NCBI GenBank assembly: GCA_963693285.1
Contig: OY848921.1
Coordinates: 2,557,646-2,621,645 of the forward strand
Length of the DNA stretch: 64,000 nucleotides
Source: Xestospongia muta
Lineage: Eukaryota > Porifera > Demospongiae > Haplosclerida > Petrosiidae
Direction of reading: 5' to 3'
In this document: positions 48,433 through 60,833 of the stretch, in pieces
How the letters are laid out: each line of letters opens with the position of its first letter
How positions within the stretch are numbered: position 1 is the first letter of the stretch
Translations under genes and position numbers: made by a program
The notes under the pieces: model-generated
Told to the model about the DNA's origin: nothing
Database searches by the model: none
What the model saw: the letters and a program-made list of their open reading frames with translations, nothing else

Positions 48433-51400
48433 TGTGTGTGTGTACCAAGAGCTGGGATTAGTTGAGAAGAACTGTTTCCATGTACTCGTGTTGTCATGTG
48501 ATTGGTTAGAATTACCTAATTGACCAAATGAATGGATTAACAAATGGATGGATGAATGGATGGATGGATGGATGGATAGATAAATAAATATTAAATAAAT
48601 GTATGCATGGAAGGTGGAGGAGACATGTTGACAAAAATAATACAAAAATATTTCAAATACTTCAAATACTTCAAATATGACAAAAAATATGTAACATTTA
48701 AAGAATTTTGTTATGTATTGCAACATACAGCCAGATCATAACTAGTAGCTAGCTTGATAAAGTTCTGAGCTAAGCCATTTAGAAGACGATTACGTTGTCC
48801 GTTGTCTTTGAAACCTTGTCTAAAAGGACTAGCAATGCTGTCAACAACCACCAAACACACCTGCATAATATAATATGGACAGTTAATACCATATAAACCA
48901 TATAATATTTACATATTAAGTACATATGTGATACCATGTAGTATGTGTATTGACTGGCTAGCTAGTCAGCTGTTATATATATCATCAGTGTTGTCACAAA
49001 GGGGTTAATATCAAAATAACATTAGTGACTAGACTTGAGAATATTTCAATGAATTGTTATTCAATTGTGTATAGCAGCCAACAGACAACATTAGATACAC
49101 TTTCTATGCATAGGAACTTGGCTCAGTACAATACAGTTACTATATAAACATTGGATTATCAACAGGTAGCCTGGATAAACTGAGGTTGTGACTACATTTA
49201 ATTTAGAAGTAAGAAATCTAAATAAAAACAGACAAGCAATAAACAATCCAGCAATAATCATATGAATACACGCGTATACAACACTTATCTTTTCATCAAA
49301 AATATTATTTATAAAAAAATAATTATATTTATAAATATTCTATTTTTGCCTAACATCGTTTACTCAACGAGTTTACATACACATAACAGTTCAAATGTTG
49401 CCATGACAACAAAGAACCATTCCAAATCATCCAATAATACAGTAACTAAGGAAGATTGGTTACTATAATAATTATGTCAGTTATTTAAACTACTGACTTG
49501 CCAATGTTTAACAAGATACTAATTGAACTAATAGACTAATTATGTTATCATCAGAAAGATTCTGATGGGAAGATGATAGATCAATTTGAACACATAGCAC
49601 ATAGTTTATCTATTGTATGTATAGCCTATAAACTATTATATAACTAAATTAAATGATGCCTTACTTTATTAATGTAATCTAAGAGTCATGCTCTTTACTG
49701 GCTTGTCCCATAGCCATTAATAAAGTACATATTATAATATAGATTTATATAATATAATATAAGGTGATTCAAATATGTACATTGGTGTGCAGAGGAGGAG
49801 GCTAAACATTGCAGTAAAACCTCAACATATGGCCTTTTATGATCACTGTATTAGAGTACTTCTTTGTAGTAATATAACACAGTCAATGCTATTATATAAA
49901 ATCAGCAGCTGTTGACATCTCCTAGAGTTATTGACCAAATATGGTATTGTTGACAAAACCACAAGAATGACCCTATCACACTACCAATATGAGGATAATT
50001 ATATTATATTTGTCTTCAATTGGTGTGTGTATTGGAGTACGTGTAAAAATACTTTCTACTTTAATTGTTACAATTGCCTCTGGAAAGAATGTGATTATTT
50101 GTGTCTGATCTATTAATATAATAGTATTAGTGACATGTACAATACATGATAATATTGTAACCACCAATATAGTATTGTTATTAGCTTAATAAAATGTTGA
50201 TTCAACACTCTGTTAAAGATATCATGATTGATTTGACATATTTCTCATAGCTTATCATAAATAAAGTTGTAACAGATGTAAAGAAAATATAAAGACTGCG
50301 TCTACAGAGGAGAAATGTTTCTTGTCTAAGGCATCAAGGGAAGAAAAACAATCTTTTAAAGAATGGTCTATAGTTTATAGTTTAGGAGATGTATTTGCTT
50401 CTTAAATATTCATACAAAAAGTTAATTATTTCTTAAGTCTTTCCTGGTACAGCCATTATCAGATCTGTCTGTCATTATTATGTACGTGTTCATATCCTGT
50501 TACAATACAATGCAGGGAAGCAATGGAGAGAGAATATTTAACATATATACAATGCTAAGTGTAAAATGACACCAGTCAGTATTACAATAGAAATCACAGA
50601 ATATTTTTTTAAAATAATTAAAATTTTAACATAGCAAATATGAAAAATTACTGATAGCAAAATGATATCCTATAACTTTCTCTTTATTTCATTAATTAAT
50701 TGCCACATCTCATTAGCCCCACCCACCTCACATAACAGTCCCTATCCATATGTACCAGTAATTTAGTACTCACCTTGTTCTCACATTGTGCCACACTTTG
50801 ATGTAAAATATTTGATAGTGCAATTAATTGAATGTAACTATGACAACGATAATAATGAATTCTCTTTAATATGGTTTCCAAAGTGTACTGACTGGCTTCA
50901 TCTTTTAGATCTAACAAAAAAAAGATATTTAAAAATTCTAAATATTAATTGAAAAAATATTATATCTGTCCCAAACTATCTCATCCTCTTACCTTGATCT
51001 CCTGTGCTGTCTGCTACAGCCTGTATATGTCTGATTGTAGCATTAGCTATTTGTACAACTCTCTCAGTAACAAAACTACCCTCAGTATCAATATAAATAG
51101 CCTCACTGCCACACCCACCAAATGACACTGGTATGGTAGCATCTACAGCTAACTGAATACTAAAAGAGGACAAACATTTACACACACCCACACACAGTGG
51201 ACATAATGAGGTGTTATTAATCATGACATTGTTATTAATAATGAATAGAGCTGTCCCATTGACCAAAGTAGTCTCACAGTGGACATAATGAGGTGTTATT
51301 AGTCAAGACATTGTTACTAATAATGAATAGAGCTGTCCCATTGACCAAAGTAGTCTCATTTCCTATTCTAATAGGGTGAACGAAGTAGTCCCAGCCCCAG

Positions 51401-53000
51401 TATTTTAATTAAGGGTTACCCCCAAGACAATATTGACTGAAGCCTCAGTCCCAGTGCTAAAAGATCCTTATTTAGACAAATTAGTAATACTAGGAAACAT
51501 CATTAGTATGTTAGGGATATCCTCAATACAGTTAGTGGTATATGACTAGAATATTTTAAAACCAAAATATTGTTTAAGGGCCAAAACTAACTATATTTAA
51601 AAGTAAAAAAAGAAAACTAAAACAATACTAACTATAACAAATAGAAAAATCGTTCTTAGTGTCTTATAATAAGAGTTTCTACTGATAATTATGGTATCTT
51701 ACCATAGTTGTGTTTTCCCAATACCAGGAGTACCACAGAACTCAGTTATTTTTCCTACAGGGACTCCACCTCCTAACATGGCATCAATACGAGCAGAAAA
51801 TGTGACAATGTGATTTTGTAACTGTTCAGTTTGTAATAATTCTAACGCTGTCTTCCCTTTATTGTGCTCAAATGACGATGTGTTAACGAGAGAAGGAGAA
51901 TGGGTGGAGCCATTTGACTCTTTGTCAGTAACTACTTTCATAATTTCAACTGCTTCTGCTAATGGAATACTTAACTCTACAGATAAAAATAATAATTAAT
52001 TAACATTTAATAACCTGAATACAGATAAAATGTTATAAATATGCTGAGTACCTTAGCACAAGACAACTAATCTGGACCGTACAGCAAAATGTCACCTTAG
52101 TTTATTATATGTGTGCATGTGTGTCTGTGGTTCAGTCACGCTAAAGAATGCAGTAATTGCTTTACCGGAACCTGGAACCACAGATATGTAAAAGAACATT
52201 ATCATTTATGTTCACAGTAACAATGTTTACTCAATGTTTAATGATGCAATAAACTTGACAAAAGGAAAAATCAGACATATTTAAAACAATTAAAAGATGG
52301 TGTATAAGGCATCTAATCTAGACCACTGCAGTGAAATAGGAACAGGGGGAGGGGGGGCAGCTGCCCCCCCCCCCCAATATTGAAGCTGGGGAGGCATTGC
52401 CCACCCAATACTTACAGTTCAGCATGTATGCATAGTGCTGCTACATTTTTCTATATAATTTATTTTAATTGATTAAATATTGACTTCGTTTTATGAATCA
52501 TTTTGGGCTGCCCCCCCCCCCAATAAACTTTTCCTTCCTACCCCACTGCACTGTGAAGGTGAATAAGATCAAGTACTAAGTTAGAAGCTAGGTATACAAA
52601 ATTATGCTACAAATACTAAAGTTTACTTTATCCTGGACAGCCTAAGGAAGAGATCAAAGCTACACTTGTCATTAACTCAGCACAAGACAAATTTTAATAG
52701 TTTCAATTGAAGAATGACATTTAATTTTCCATATTCTGGTCTAGAAAAGGGGGGAGTCTAAGCAGCTAAAAAACAAGAAATATATTTTGCTCCATTAGGA
52801 CATCTATAACGACACTAACACTAGAGTTACAAAATTTAACCCTTAGTGTATTTTGGGACTGTTCGAGGTATCACATACCTACCTCGACTGAGCTCTGCTA
52901 CACGAACATATTTCATGTCATCGACAGTTTCATAGCCTGCTCTAGCTAGTTTAGCTTTATGAGGACTACAGAGAGAGAGAGACTCAAGTGGACGACTCAT
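47848..53000 (-). CDS. RAD51C: RAD51C, RAD51 paralogue recombinase
   Basis: Eight exons fit in phase: 53000-52883, 51976-51703, 51159-50993, 50910-50774, 48860-48729, 48515-48446, 48370-48249 and 48102-47848 (TAA), giving 424 residues (human 376). The N-terminal helix-hairpin region ends AELSREL. Walker A is GTPGIGKTQ (around residues 120-128). IDTEGSF follows near 51090, Walker B is LVVVD (about 235-239), then [19 protein letters not shown] and [13 protein letters not shown], the last being a RAD51C hallmark. The tail is longer than usual, acidic, and ends CKRLRYGES, a possible basic nuclear signal as in vertebrate RAD51C. The protein would act in homologous recombination in the BCDX2 and CX3 complexes. 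I chose ATG 53000 because it aligns with the family start; an in-frame ATG at 53096 would overlap the divergent gene. Confidence 0.92.
48396..48444. repeat. (TG)n/(CA)n microsatellite at a RAD51C splice donor
   Basis: About 23 TG units with one interruption. On the minus strand the intron between exons 48515-48446 and 48370-48249 begins GTACACACAC, so the donor abuts the repeat, which fills most of the 75-bp intron. Confidence 0.9.
51193..51357. repeat. 82-bp tandem duplication in a RAD51C intron
   Basis: Two near-identical units starting cacagtggacataatgagg at 51193 and 51275, ending in ccattgaccaaagtagtctc, with a few substitutions. It lies between exons 51976-51703 and 51159-50993. Confidence 0.9.
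52325..52552. repeat. Possible small transposable element with G/C tracts
   Basis: Bounded by actgcagtg at the left and cactgcactg at the right, with internal words that mirror each other imperfectly (tagga...ggggggcag at left; ctgccccccc...ttcctacc at right). Runs of G and C up to about 13 bases stand out from the AT-rich surroundings. It may be a MITE-like insertion in the first RAD51C intron; no target duplication identified. Confidence 0.4.
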
Positions 53001-53062
53001 AATAGAAGAGACACGTGGAATTTTTAACTCCGTATTCTTGACCACGCCTATCAAATGGTGAC
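53001..53062. promoter_or_regulatory. Divergent promoter between RAD51C and C19orf53-like
   Basis: Only 62 bp separate the two start codons, so both genes must share one compact bidirectional promoter, possibly with core elements inside the other gene's 5' end. No TATA box is visible. Confidence 0.6.
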
Positions 53063-53552
53063 ATGGCTCAAGGTGGTTTGAAGAAGCAATCTTCAAAGTT
53101 CGTTCTTCCCTCCAAAAAAAGACCTAAGGACACAAAGACAATATCCAAAAAGCCGGTTGGACCTAAAAGAGGACGTAAGAATTCTTTATTACTGTTCGTA
53201 TTATTTGTTGTTAAACAATATATTCAAGTTGATTTCCAGACCCACACTTAACTATTTTTTTCTGTTTAGCTCGTTACATAGCTCCTAAGAAGGCAAACAT
53301 TGTAAGAATTGAGAAACTAAAAAAGGTAATCAGTCATGGTTCTACTTGAACTGGATTAAAAATTATTTACAGAACCTTCATAAAGTAATCGGACAAACGA
53401 TTGAAGAAGACTTAGTTAATTTAGCATCAGACAAAGGACAGCACCTTCGTATATTGACACCTTCAGCTGCTGGGAGTGGAAGCTCACCCTCAACCAGTGG
53501 GAGTAGCACTTCTAAAGGAAAGGGCAAAGTCAAGGGAAAGAAAAAGAATTAA
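53063..53552 (+). CDS. C19orf53/UPF0390 family protein (Leydig cell tumour 10 kDa homologue)
   Basis: Three exons fit in phase: 53063-53174, 53270-53325 and 53373-53552, giving 115 residues. It starts MAQGGLKKQSSKF, has KKPVGPKRG before the first junction, then the family core YIAPKKANIVRIEKLKKN and a helix IGQTIEEDLVNLA. The C-terminus is a Ser/Gly linker ending in a Lys-rich tail, KGKVKGKKKN. Family members are small basic nucleolar proteins of poorly known function. Its promoter is shared with RAD51C. Confidence 0.8.
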
Positions 53553-53692
53553 TTTGGATCTTCAAAGTCGACATATCATTTCATAGTAACACTAGATACA
53601 TTCTCTATAGCAACTTAGAATCTTAACACTACTCAATCATAAATCTCCTTCTTAGACTCACTCTTTTAATATATACTTTATCTTTGACACAA

Positions 53693-54403
53693 ATGGCAAT
53701 GTCTCTCAGTTTGTTGGGAGAATATGATACAGACTCTGATGCAGAGAGTGATTCAGAAATCGAAAAACACTCTGATAAATTGATCACAGCTAAAGATCTG
53801 ATTAAACCAGAAGAAAACGAACCACATACTGCTACACGTCAAGAAAGTACTGATCTTGATAAAGAGGTCAATGAAGGATCTGGTAGTAGAAGTTTTTTTG
53901 ATGCTAACTACAGCGATAACGACAGTAGCTCTGAAACAAGTGACAAAGAGGATGTTCCTCCTGTTAAGCCACTAATGAGACCAAGAGTTATAGGTGAAAT
54001 CAAAAAACCTCCATCAGAATTGTCGAGTGATAACCTTCCATTACCTCAGCTTAATAAAATTCATAGTGGTATTGTTGAAGCAACACCTGGATCTGTTTTC
54101 TCAAATCCTTACAGAGAGGCAGAAGATGCCAAGTTAGCTATACTTAAACATCATGTAGCTCTAGCTCCTTCAGAAGAGAAGAAAGAGGAAAAGAATGATG
54201 TCAAGTTTAAGAGAGGGAGAAAGCGAAAACAAGGAGAAGGTCCTGAAGCAGATTTTTTCGACAAACATGATTCTGGTATTAAAAGAGACAAGTTGAATCG
54301 TGTGAAGGCAGGTGCACCACAAGGATTACTACCTTCACAGAAATATATGAAAAATTATCAACAACACCAAGCTAAGGAAAGACCATGGACAATGAAGCAC
54401 TGA
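53693..54403 (+). CDS. Acidic/basic nuclear-type protein, unrecognised family
   Basis: A single exon of 236 codons from ATG 53693 (or 53699, MSLSLLGEYD). It is low in hydrophobic residues. The N-terminal third is Asp/Ser/Glu-rich (TDSDAESDSEIEK, NYSDNDSSSETSD). A more conserved-looking block follows (VEATPGSVFSNPYREAEDAK then LAILKHHVAL), then a basic cluster KRGRKRK that could be a nuclear localisation signal, and a C-terminus QGLLPSQKYMKNYQQ ending PWTMKH. I do not recognise it. It follows the C19orf53-like gene by 140 bp on the same strand and converges on the acyltransferase gene. Confidence 0.7.
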   Translation: MAMSLSLLGEYDTDSDAESDSEIEKHSDKLITAKDLIKPEENEPHTATRQESTDLDKEVNEGSGSRSFFDANYSDNDSSSETSDKEDVPPVKPLMRPRVIGEIKKPPSELSSDNLPLPQLNKIHSGIVEATPGSVFSNPYREAEDAKLAILKHHVALAPSEEKKEEKNDVKFKRGRKRKQGEGPEADFFDKHDSGIKRDKLNRVKAGAPQGLLPSQKYMKNYQQHQAKERPWTMKH

Positions 54404-54753
54404 CGTGTGTTAGAATATTGAGTTTTTTAGTCATATTCCTATATTAATTTTGAAGTTTTATGAAATCACTGTAAAAGGTTACCACTGTATCAAAAAATGT
54501 TAACTGATTAATATAACATTTTGTTACCAAGAACATGACTAATCAAAGACTAGATTCTAGAGCTCATAGCTAGGTCTCTGCTATGAGGAGAGATAAACTA
54601 TAATTACTTGCCTCAACGGTTATGTAGATATCAAGTGTTCTATTTTACAATAATAGAATAATGATATCCTCAACAAAGAAAACTTTGTCATCTGACAAAA
54701 AAATGGTTATTATTATACATGTATTCATGTTTCATAAAAACAGTACAGAATTC
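54404..54753. other. 3' spacer between convergent genes
   Basis: AT-rich, no gene; holds the 3' ends of the unrecognised nuclear-type gene and the acyltransferase gene. Confidence 0.6.
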
Positions 54754-56256
54754 TTATTTTATCAATTTCTTCCTATTTTCAATATAATAATCTGGTCCAA
54801 AAACATCAATGTAGAAAGTGGCACCATTATAACAGCCTACAAATAACACCATGAGACACATTAACATATGGCCTTCCTTCCTATTGGGCAGAAAAATAAA
54901 AATCATGTGACAATCACACGAGGAAACTTACCAATGAAAACTGATGTATGAAGTTGTAATAGATGTAAATACGAAAATAGTATGCCATATAAAGAAAAGA
55001 AGTCCAAAATATTTTGTGCCAAACATGTTGCATAGTTTGTAAATAAAACTTTTCTTGGATCTTTCAACAAATCTGAGCATAGTCATATAATCTTGTTCAA
55101 AAACTGTTTGTCTACGCCAAATCATTACCTGAAACAGTCTTATTAGTCATTTGTTATAATAACTAATTCATTTACTATAAGTACATATAAAATTAACCAG
55201 ACCAAATAATACACTCCAGGCCATAATACCAATTCTTGCCAAGATACATGACCACATCCTCTCGTTCCAGGCTCTATTTGTTCAGAACATAGCACAAACT
55301 TTTGCTTAGGAGTAGAAAACCTACAATTATACAATTAATATGATAATTACTAATGTTAGGTATTAATAATAGTATTACCATCTTATTCCCCAAGTAGTAA
55401 AAGCTGGTGACATGTGAATGAACAATGATGTCATTTTATCCACAGAGTGGGGTACTACTGAGCTTCGTGTAAGTAACACAGACCATAATAAAGGACCGTT
55501 TGTCAATACAAATATGCCTGGAAACATTCCATTTGGTGTCCATGGTAACCATAGATAGATTAAAAGAAGTAGGTTTGCAAAGTAGCAGAAGTCAAATAAA
55601 AAATAATGCTGACGAGTTTGTTTATAAGTATACCAACGATATGCAATTAATATTATTACCTCCTAAATAAAATAAATTATAGATGATAGAGTTTGTTCAT
55701 CATTTCGCTATTTCTCTACACAGATGTCAAACACTTTCATGTATAATATTAGTCACACCCCAAATTAATATTGACAATTTTTGTCATCAAAAATTGCCAC
55801 TAGCACTGGTACTAGTTAGTCTGGTTGTTGCCAACTTTTGCTAAGAGAGGGTGGTCTAGGGTCAGCAACACCAGACTAGGTACTACTACTGTCCCAAACA
55901 TCAATAGATCTTTTATTTTAATATTAGATCTTACCAGTGTATGCCACACGTAAAAATGTCCAGGTACGTATCCAATGAGAAATGATGTTAGTATGATATT
56001 AACCAAAAAGACAGTAAAAATGATCTTATCTGCCGTTGGGTCACTCAGTTTAATCAGAGTCAGTACGTCTTTATCTAATATTTCAACTGTATCGAAGTCC
56101 ATAAAATCTGTCTCTTCAGTCTCGACTTGATCTACAAAAATTATACATGATTGACTCGAAGCAATATAGATATTAAATACAAGACGAACGAGCTTGGTTC
56201 GACAAACAAAAACTTAGAATCATATAATAACAAGCGATACCTTGAGACTTGGCCAT
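54754..56256 (-). CDS. Gpc1-like glycerophosphocholine acyltransferase (DUF2838)
   Basis: Six exons fit in phase: 56256-56241, 56131-55935, 55662-55379, 55320 to about 55176, 55128-54932 and 54880-54754 (TAA), giving about 321 residues. Several hydrophobic stretches look like membrane spans (IIFTVFLVNIILTSFLIGYV, YYLVWLILYVLIV, FGLLFFIWHTIFVF, MLMCLMVLFVG). Family blocks include FLFDFCYFANLLLLIYLW, NGPLLWSVLL, VPHSVDKMTSLFIH and the terminal CYNGATFYIDVFGPDYY. These identify DUF2838, whose yeast member Gpc1 reacylates glycerophosphocholine to lyso-PC. The donor of exon 4 is ambiguous between two in-phase GT sites nine bases apart (55185 and 55176). Membrane location is expected, probably ER. 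Confidence 0.85.
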
Positions 56257-56724
56257 CTTGTGCTTTTTTTGTTATTTTATTGTATAACAAAACAACACTA
56301 CACTAAAATTTACGGTTGTTGAATTGTCAACTATACATGCATAACATGTGCATTGAGCATGTCCATACATGCAGGGGAGGGGCTAATTATATGCTATTAT
56401 ACAACATGTATCTACGAGCTCCTGTTGATTACTAGACAGAGTCAGTTAAAAGCAAAGAGACCACTTATTTATATATATAATATACATTGTCTAAGATGTT
56501 TATAGTCTTACCTTCCAGATATATAGGCCTATTTCTAGTCAGATTCATAATTATATATGTATACATGCAATTATACATATTGCAATATACTTATTTTAAT
56601 GCAAGCATGAGGAAATACTTATTATTTAAATGCATAGACTGTAGAGAATATATTGTCACTCTTCGTGATATTTCTAAATATTTCTGGCTTTGTAATTACT
56701 TGTTGCTTCAACTAGTAACATGAG

Positions 56725-57560
56725 ATGATATTAGTACGACTACTGACATCAATGGTACCTCCTGTTACCATCACTTATTTGTCTTACAATAAAGCTTCTG
56801 CTTTGGGACTACATAATTGTAAAATTGTAATGCCTCTGGAAACTGTTATCACCTTCCACAGAAACTCAGGTTTATATGGTGGTGCTGTTCCCCTCAATGA
56901 GTGTAGTTATTTGTTCTGTATAATGGTGCAAAAATGAATTATTTATTTACTCAGCAAAAGAGGGAGGAGGGACAATCTTTGCTGGATACTGTCCTGTTAG
57001 TTTAGACTTTCCTTCTAATTGTTATACTACAAGTTTGAACTACATCCAGATTAGTGGAATCTTCATCCATTGTTTGACAATAATGCATCCATTATAAACC
57101 AAATGTTATATATTCTACCTCATTGTTGTCATGTTGGTGACCATTACACCCACCAAAGAATTCTAACACTACATTATTCAATATTACAAAAACATTATGT
57201 TGGAATACATGAAGCTATAGAATTGACAGATATCTAAAATACAGACTGGAGTGGCTCATATCAACACCTCCATTATGGAACAACAAACATTATATTCTGG
57301 TGATAGATTAAACCTCTCAGTACCATATGATGGAATAGGTCAAATAGTGCATTATACAAGTATATATCAAAAATTCTTCAGCTTCCTTTTTATATTTCTA
57401 ATAAATCGATTCATCCATTTATCCATCTGTTCACCCATTATCTGTTTTACCATATTTGTTAAGTGACACAAACATGAACTTTATATTAGGTTTCAATTCC
57501 TTTAGCACTGACATGTACAACAACAATGGAGGAGATATAATGAGAAGGATTATATATACT
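56725..57560 (+). pseudogene. Decayed fragment of a beta-helix-repeat surface-type protein
   Basis: Scattered readable pieces on the plus strand: VITFHRNSGLYGGAVPLNEC, then EGGGTIFAGYCPVSLDF, then HINTSIMEQQTLYSGDRLNL, then FNSFSTDMYNNNGGDI. The NSGLYGGA pattern is that of polymorphic-membrane-protein-like parallel beta-helix repeats seen in large extracellular proteins of sponges. Frames change between pieces and no splice sites connect them, so I read this as a relic. Its link to any intact gene is unknown. Confidence 0.35.
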
Positions 57561-57804
57561 CACATATTAGTTGAAGAACATTTCAAAATACATCTAATAT
57601 AATTATATATATATCACTATCTCAGGAATACAACGGTCCAACTTTTATTGCTTCTACTCTCCCTAGATCTTTTGACCTGTCGGAGTAGCTGGAGTAAATA
57701 CATCTTGACCTGTCAAAGTACATCCGTTTACGTGACCTCATCTGTTTACATATACACAATCGTATTTAAATTAATGGGCGTAGCTACCACTCTCTAAACA
57801 AGCT

Positions 57805-60764
57805 ATGGCTTATCAGTTTGCATTAACTTGTGGTGGCTTGCTACGAGCTCTTAGACCGGCACTCTCTAGTTTGTCATTGTCTCAAGTAAGTAATAGTTAA
57901 TGTTATAATGTTCCTCTGTTACCATGGTGTCTATACGCGAGATCAACTCCCACAAACGAAATCAACTCTCATTAGCGTCCGGAACTCAACACTTTAAACA
58001 TAAGACTCTCAGTTTTTAGTTAAGGTTAAGGGCTTATCTTAAGTAGTAACGTTTTTATACAAATCAATTGTGTATTGTTATTCAAGGTTATAGGATATCA
58101 GCAAGTAAATATTAATTAGTAGTGGTAAAGTTGTACATTTTTGAGACGGAAATTCTTCCAGTATTGTTGATATGAATTTCTTACTTATTAATAGACTTAT
58201 AAAAGGAAACTGACTGCTATGGCTTCTGTTAAACTCAAGATATTTGATCAATTTTTTCTATTTCTTTTGCCATTAGAAGCATTTTAAATAGTAGTTATAG
58301 TAGTATTCTTGTGAATTCCGAAGATGGTCGACCAATTACAAGGCATAACTCCTATGTGCAGATAAAATTGTAAAATTTTTCCATCAATCCCTTGTTTGAT
58401 GATATGTTGGAGATTTGCAACTATTTTCATGGACATGGTTGCATGGATTGAAAAACTTGACACTAAACTTTGAATCTTGCTCCCATGAAACACATTGTTG
58501 TGGTTTCAATAGCTTATGAATCACGTTACCCCATTCTTGTGGTTAGATGTGCTTGAAATTTGATATTAGGATTAAATTTTAACCTTAAAAGAGTAGTTGA
58601 TTTCATAGAAGTTGATTTCATGTGAGTTGATCTTGCAGGAATTGATTTTAAGGATGTGCCAATAGGTCTGGCAGGAAGTCATACTCTGGTGGCCAGGTAG
58701 AATAGTTTGATTCACAACAAAGTATGGTCTTCCTCTTGGACCTCTAGGCACTCACTTAATGTAATGATACCAAACTGTTACACAGTGTCGTGGTATTTCC
58801 ATGAGTAGCGGAAGGCAAGTGAAGTTTTACGAGAGCTCTGTAGAAGCTGTTAAAGATATTAAAAGTGGATCAAAATTACTAGTAGGAGGTATGTATTAAT
58901 GATGATATAATTATGAGGTTTAAATATATATGATGTCATTATGATGTAATATCATTATTTTTTTCATTGTAGGTTTTGGGTTATGCGGTATACCGGAGAA
59001 TTTAATCGAGGCCTTAATTAAGACTGGTCCTACTGAACTGACTGTAGTCAGTGATACTGCTGGGTAAGAAGAATATAGTGTATGTGATGACTCACTCTCT
59101 CTCTCTCTCTTACTTATTCAAACAGTATTGATACATTTGGTCTTGGTCTACTGTTATATACTCGTCAAATAAAACATATGACATCATCCTATGTCGGAGA
59201 GAATGCTGAATTTGAGCGGCAATATTTATCTGGTGAACTAGAGGTGGAACTTACCCCTCAAGGGTCTTTGGCTGAGAGGATTCGTGCTGGAGGTGCTGGG
59301 ATACCAGCATTCTTTACTCCAACAGCTTATGGTACTCTAATACACCATGGAGGATCACCAATAAAATATGATAGCAAAAAGAATATAGAAATTGCAAGCA
59401 AGCCACGAGAGGTGTGTCTGTTTTAATTCTTCATCTGTCCATTCATTAAATTTGTCTTTATTTGTTCATTTATTCTCTCTAGTCTCGAATGTTTAATGGA
59501 CGTAACTATATATTAGAGGAGGCCATCACTGGTGATTACTCTCTCGTTAAAGCATGGAAGTCTGACAAAGCTGGAAATTTAGTGTTTAAAAAGGCAGCTA
59601 AAAATTTTAATATCCCTATGGCCAAAGCGAGTCCCATTACAATAGCCGAGGTATGTTGAATAAAGTGTTAGCCCCTCCTCCTTTTTGATGAGCTGAGGAG
59701 GGTCTACTACCTCATTGGAATGTGTGGAATGCTACAATGTTTCTACATCATGAATAATTGAATATTGTTCTAGGAGTTAATGAGCAATGTCATTTGTTTA
59801 TAAATAGTTTGTGATACTTTGCACAAATCACATATCCAATTTTTTAAGGTTGAAGAAATTGTTGATATTGGATCTTTTGCACCTGAAGACATCCATGTAC
59901 CAAGTATTTTTGTACATCGTGTTGTTAAAGGAGAGAAATCTGAAAAAAGAATTGAAGTAGATGAATTATATTGCTAAAATTAATTCTATACTATATTATA
60001 TTATTTAGCATCGAACTGTACGTAAGAGGGAGGAGTCAGATACTGAATTAGTTCCTAGTAAAGGAGCTATTATCAGAGAGAGGATTGCAAGACGTGTTGC
60101 TCTGGAATTTAAAGATGGCATGTATGGTATCCTTGGAAATAGTTAGATAGTCTTAATATTTTGATGTTACATATCCTGAGTCCTATCCCATGCAGCTAAC
60201 TTGGGAATCGGGATACCAATGTTGGCTAGTAATTACATTCCTAAAGGGATGAATGTCATGTTACAAAGTGAAAATGGTATCTTAGGACTGGTGGGTGTGG
60301 TTAATATAGACGATGCCTATTTTATTGTGTCCCTATTATTATAGGGGCCATATCCGTATGAGGGTGAAGAAGATGCCGATTTAATTAATGCTGGCAAAGA
60401 GACTGTCACTATTCTATCATCTGGGTCCTTTTTCTCTAGTGACGAGTCATTTGCTATGATAAGAGGGTAAGCCCTTATCAAACATCAATTTAATTATATT
60501 TCTTTTTTTATAGTGGCCACCTTGAGCTGACTGTTTTGGGTGCTATGCAAGTCTCAAAATGTGGTGATCTTGCTAACTGGATGATACCAGTATATGATCA
60601 CATGATTTATACAATAGTTAATGACCTTTCTGTAATCTAGGGGAAATTAGTAAAAGGGATGGGCGGAGCTATGGATCTGGTGTCAAACGAAGATATTAAA
60701 GTAGTCATTGCAATGCAGCATACTGTTAAGGTAAGGGACACGAAATTGATGATTATTGACTTTC

Positions 60765-60833
<69 letters not shown>

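Noticed and set aside
48213..48497. 94-codon minus-strand frame rich in Thr-His repeats
   Set aside because: It reads through the CA-repeat intron between two RAD51C exons; the spliced reading matches RAD51C.
58284..58493. 69-codon minus-strand frame
   Set aside because: Lies in OXCT1 intron 1 with no family resemblance or splice context.
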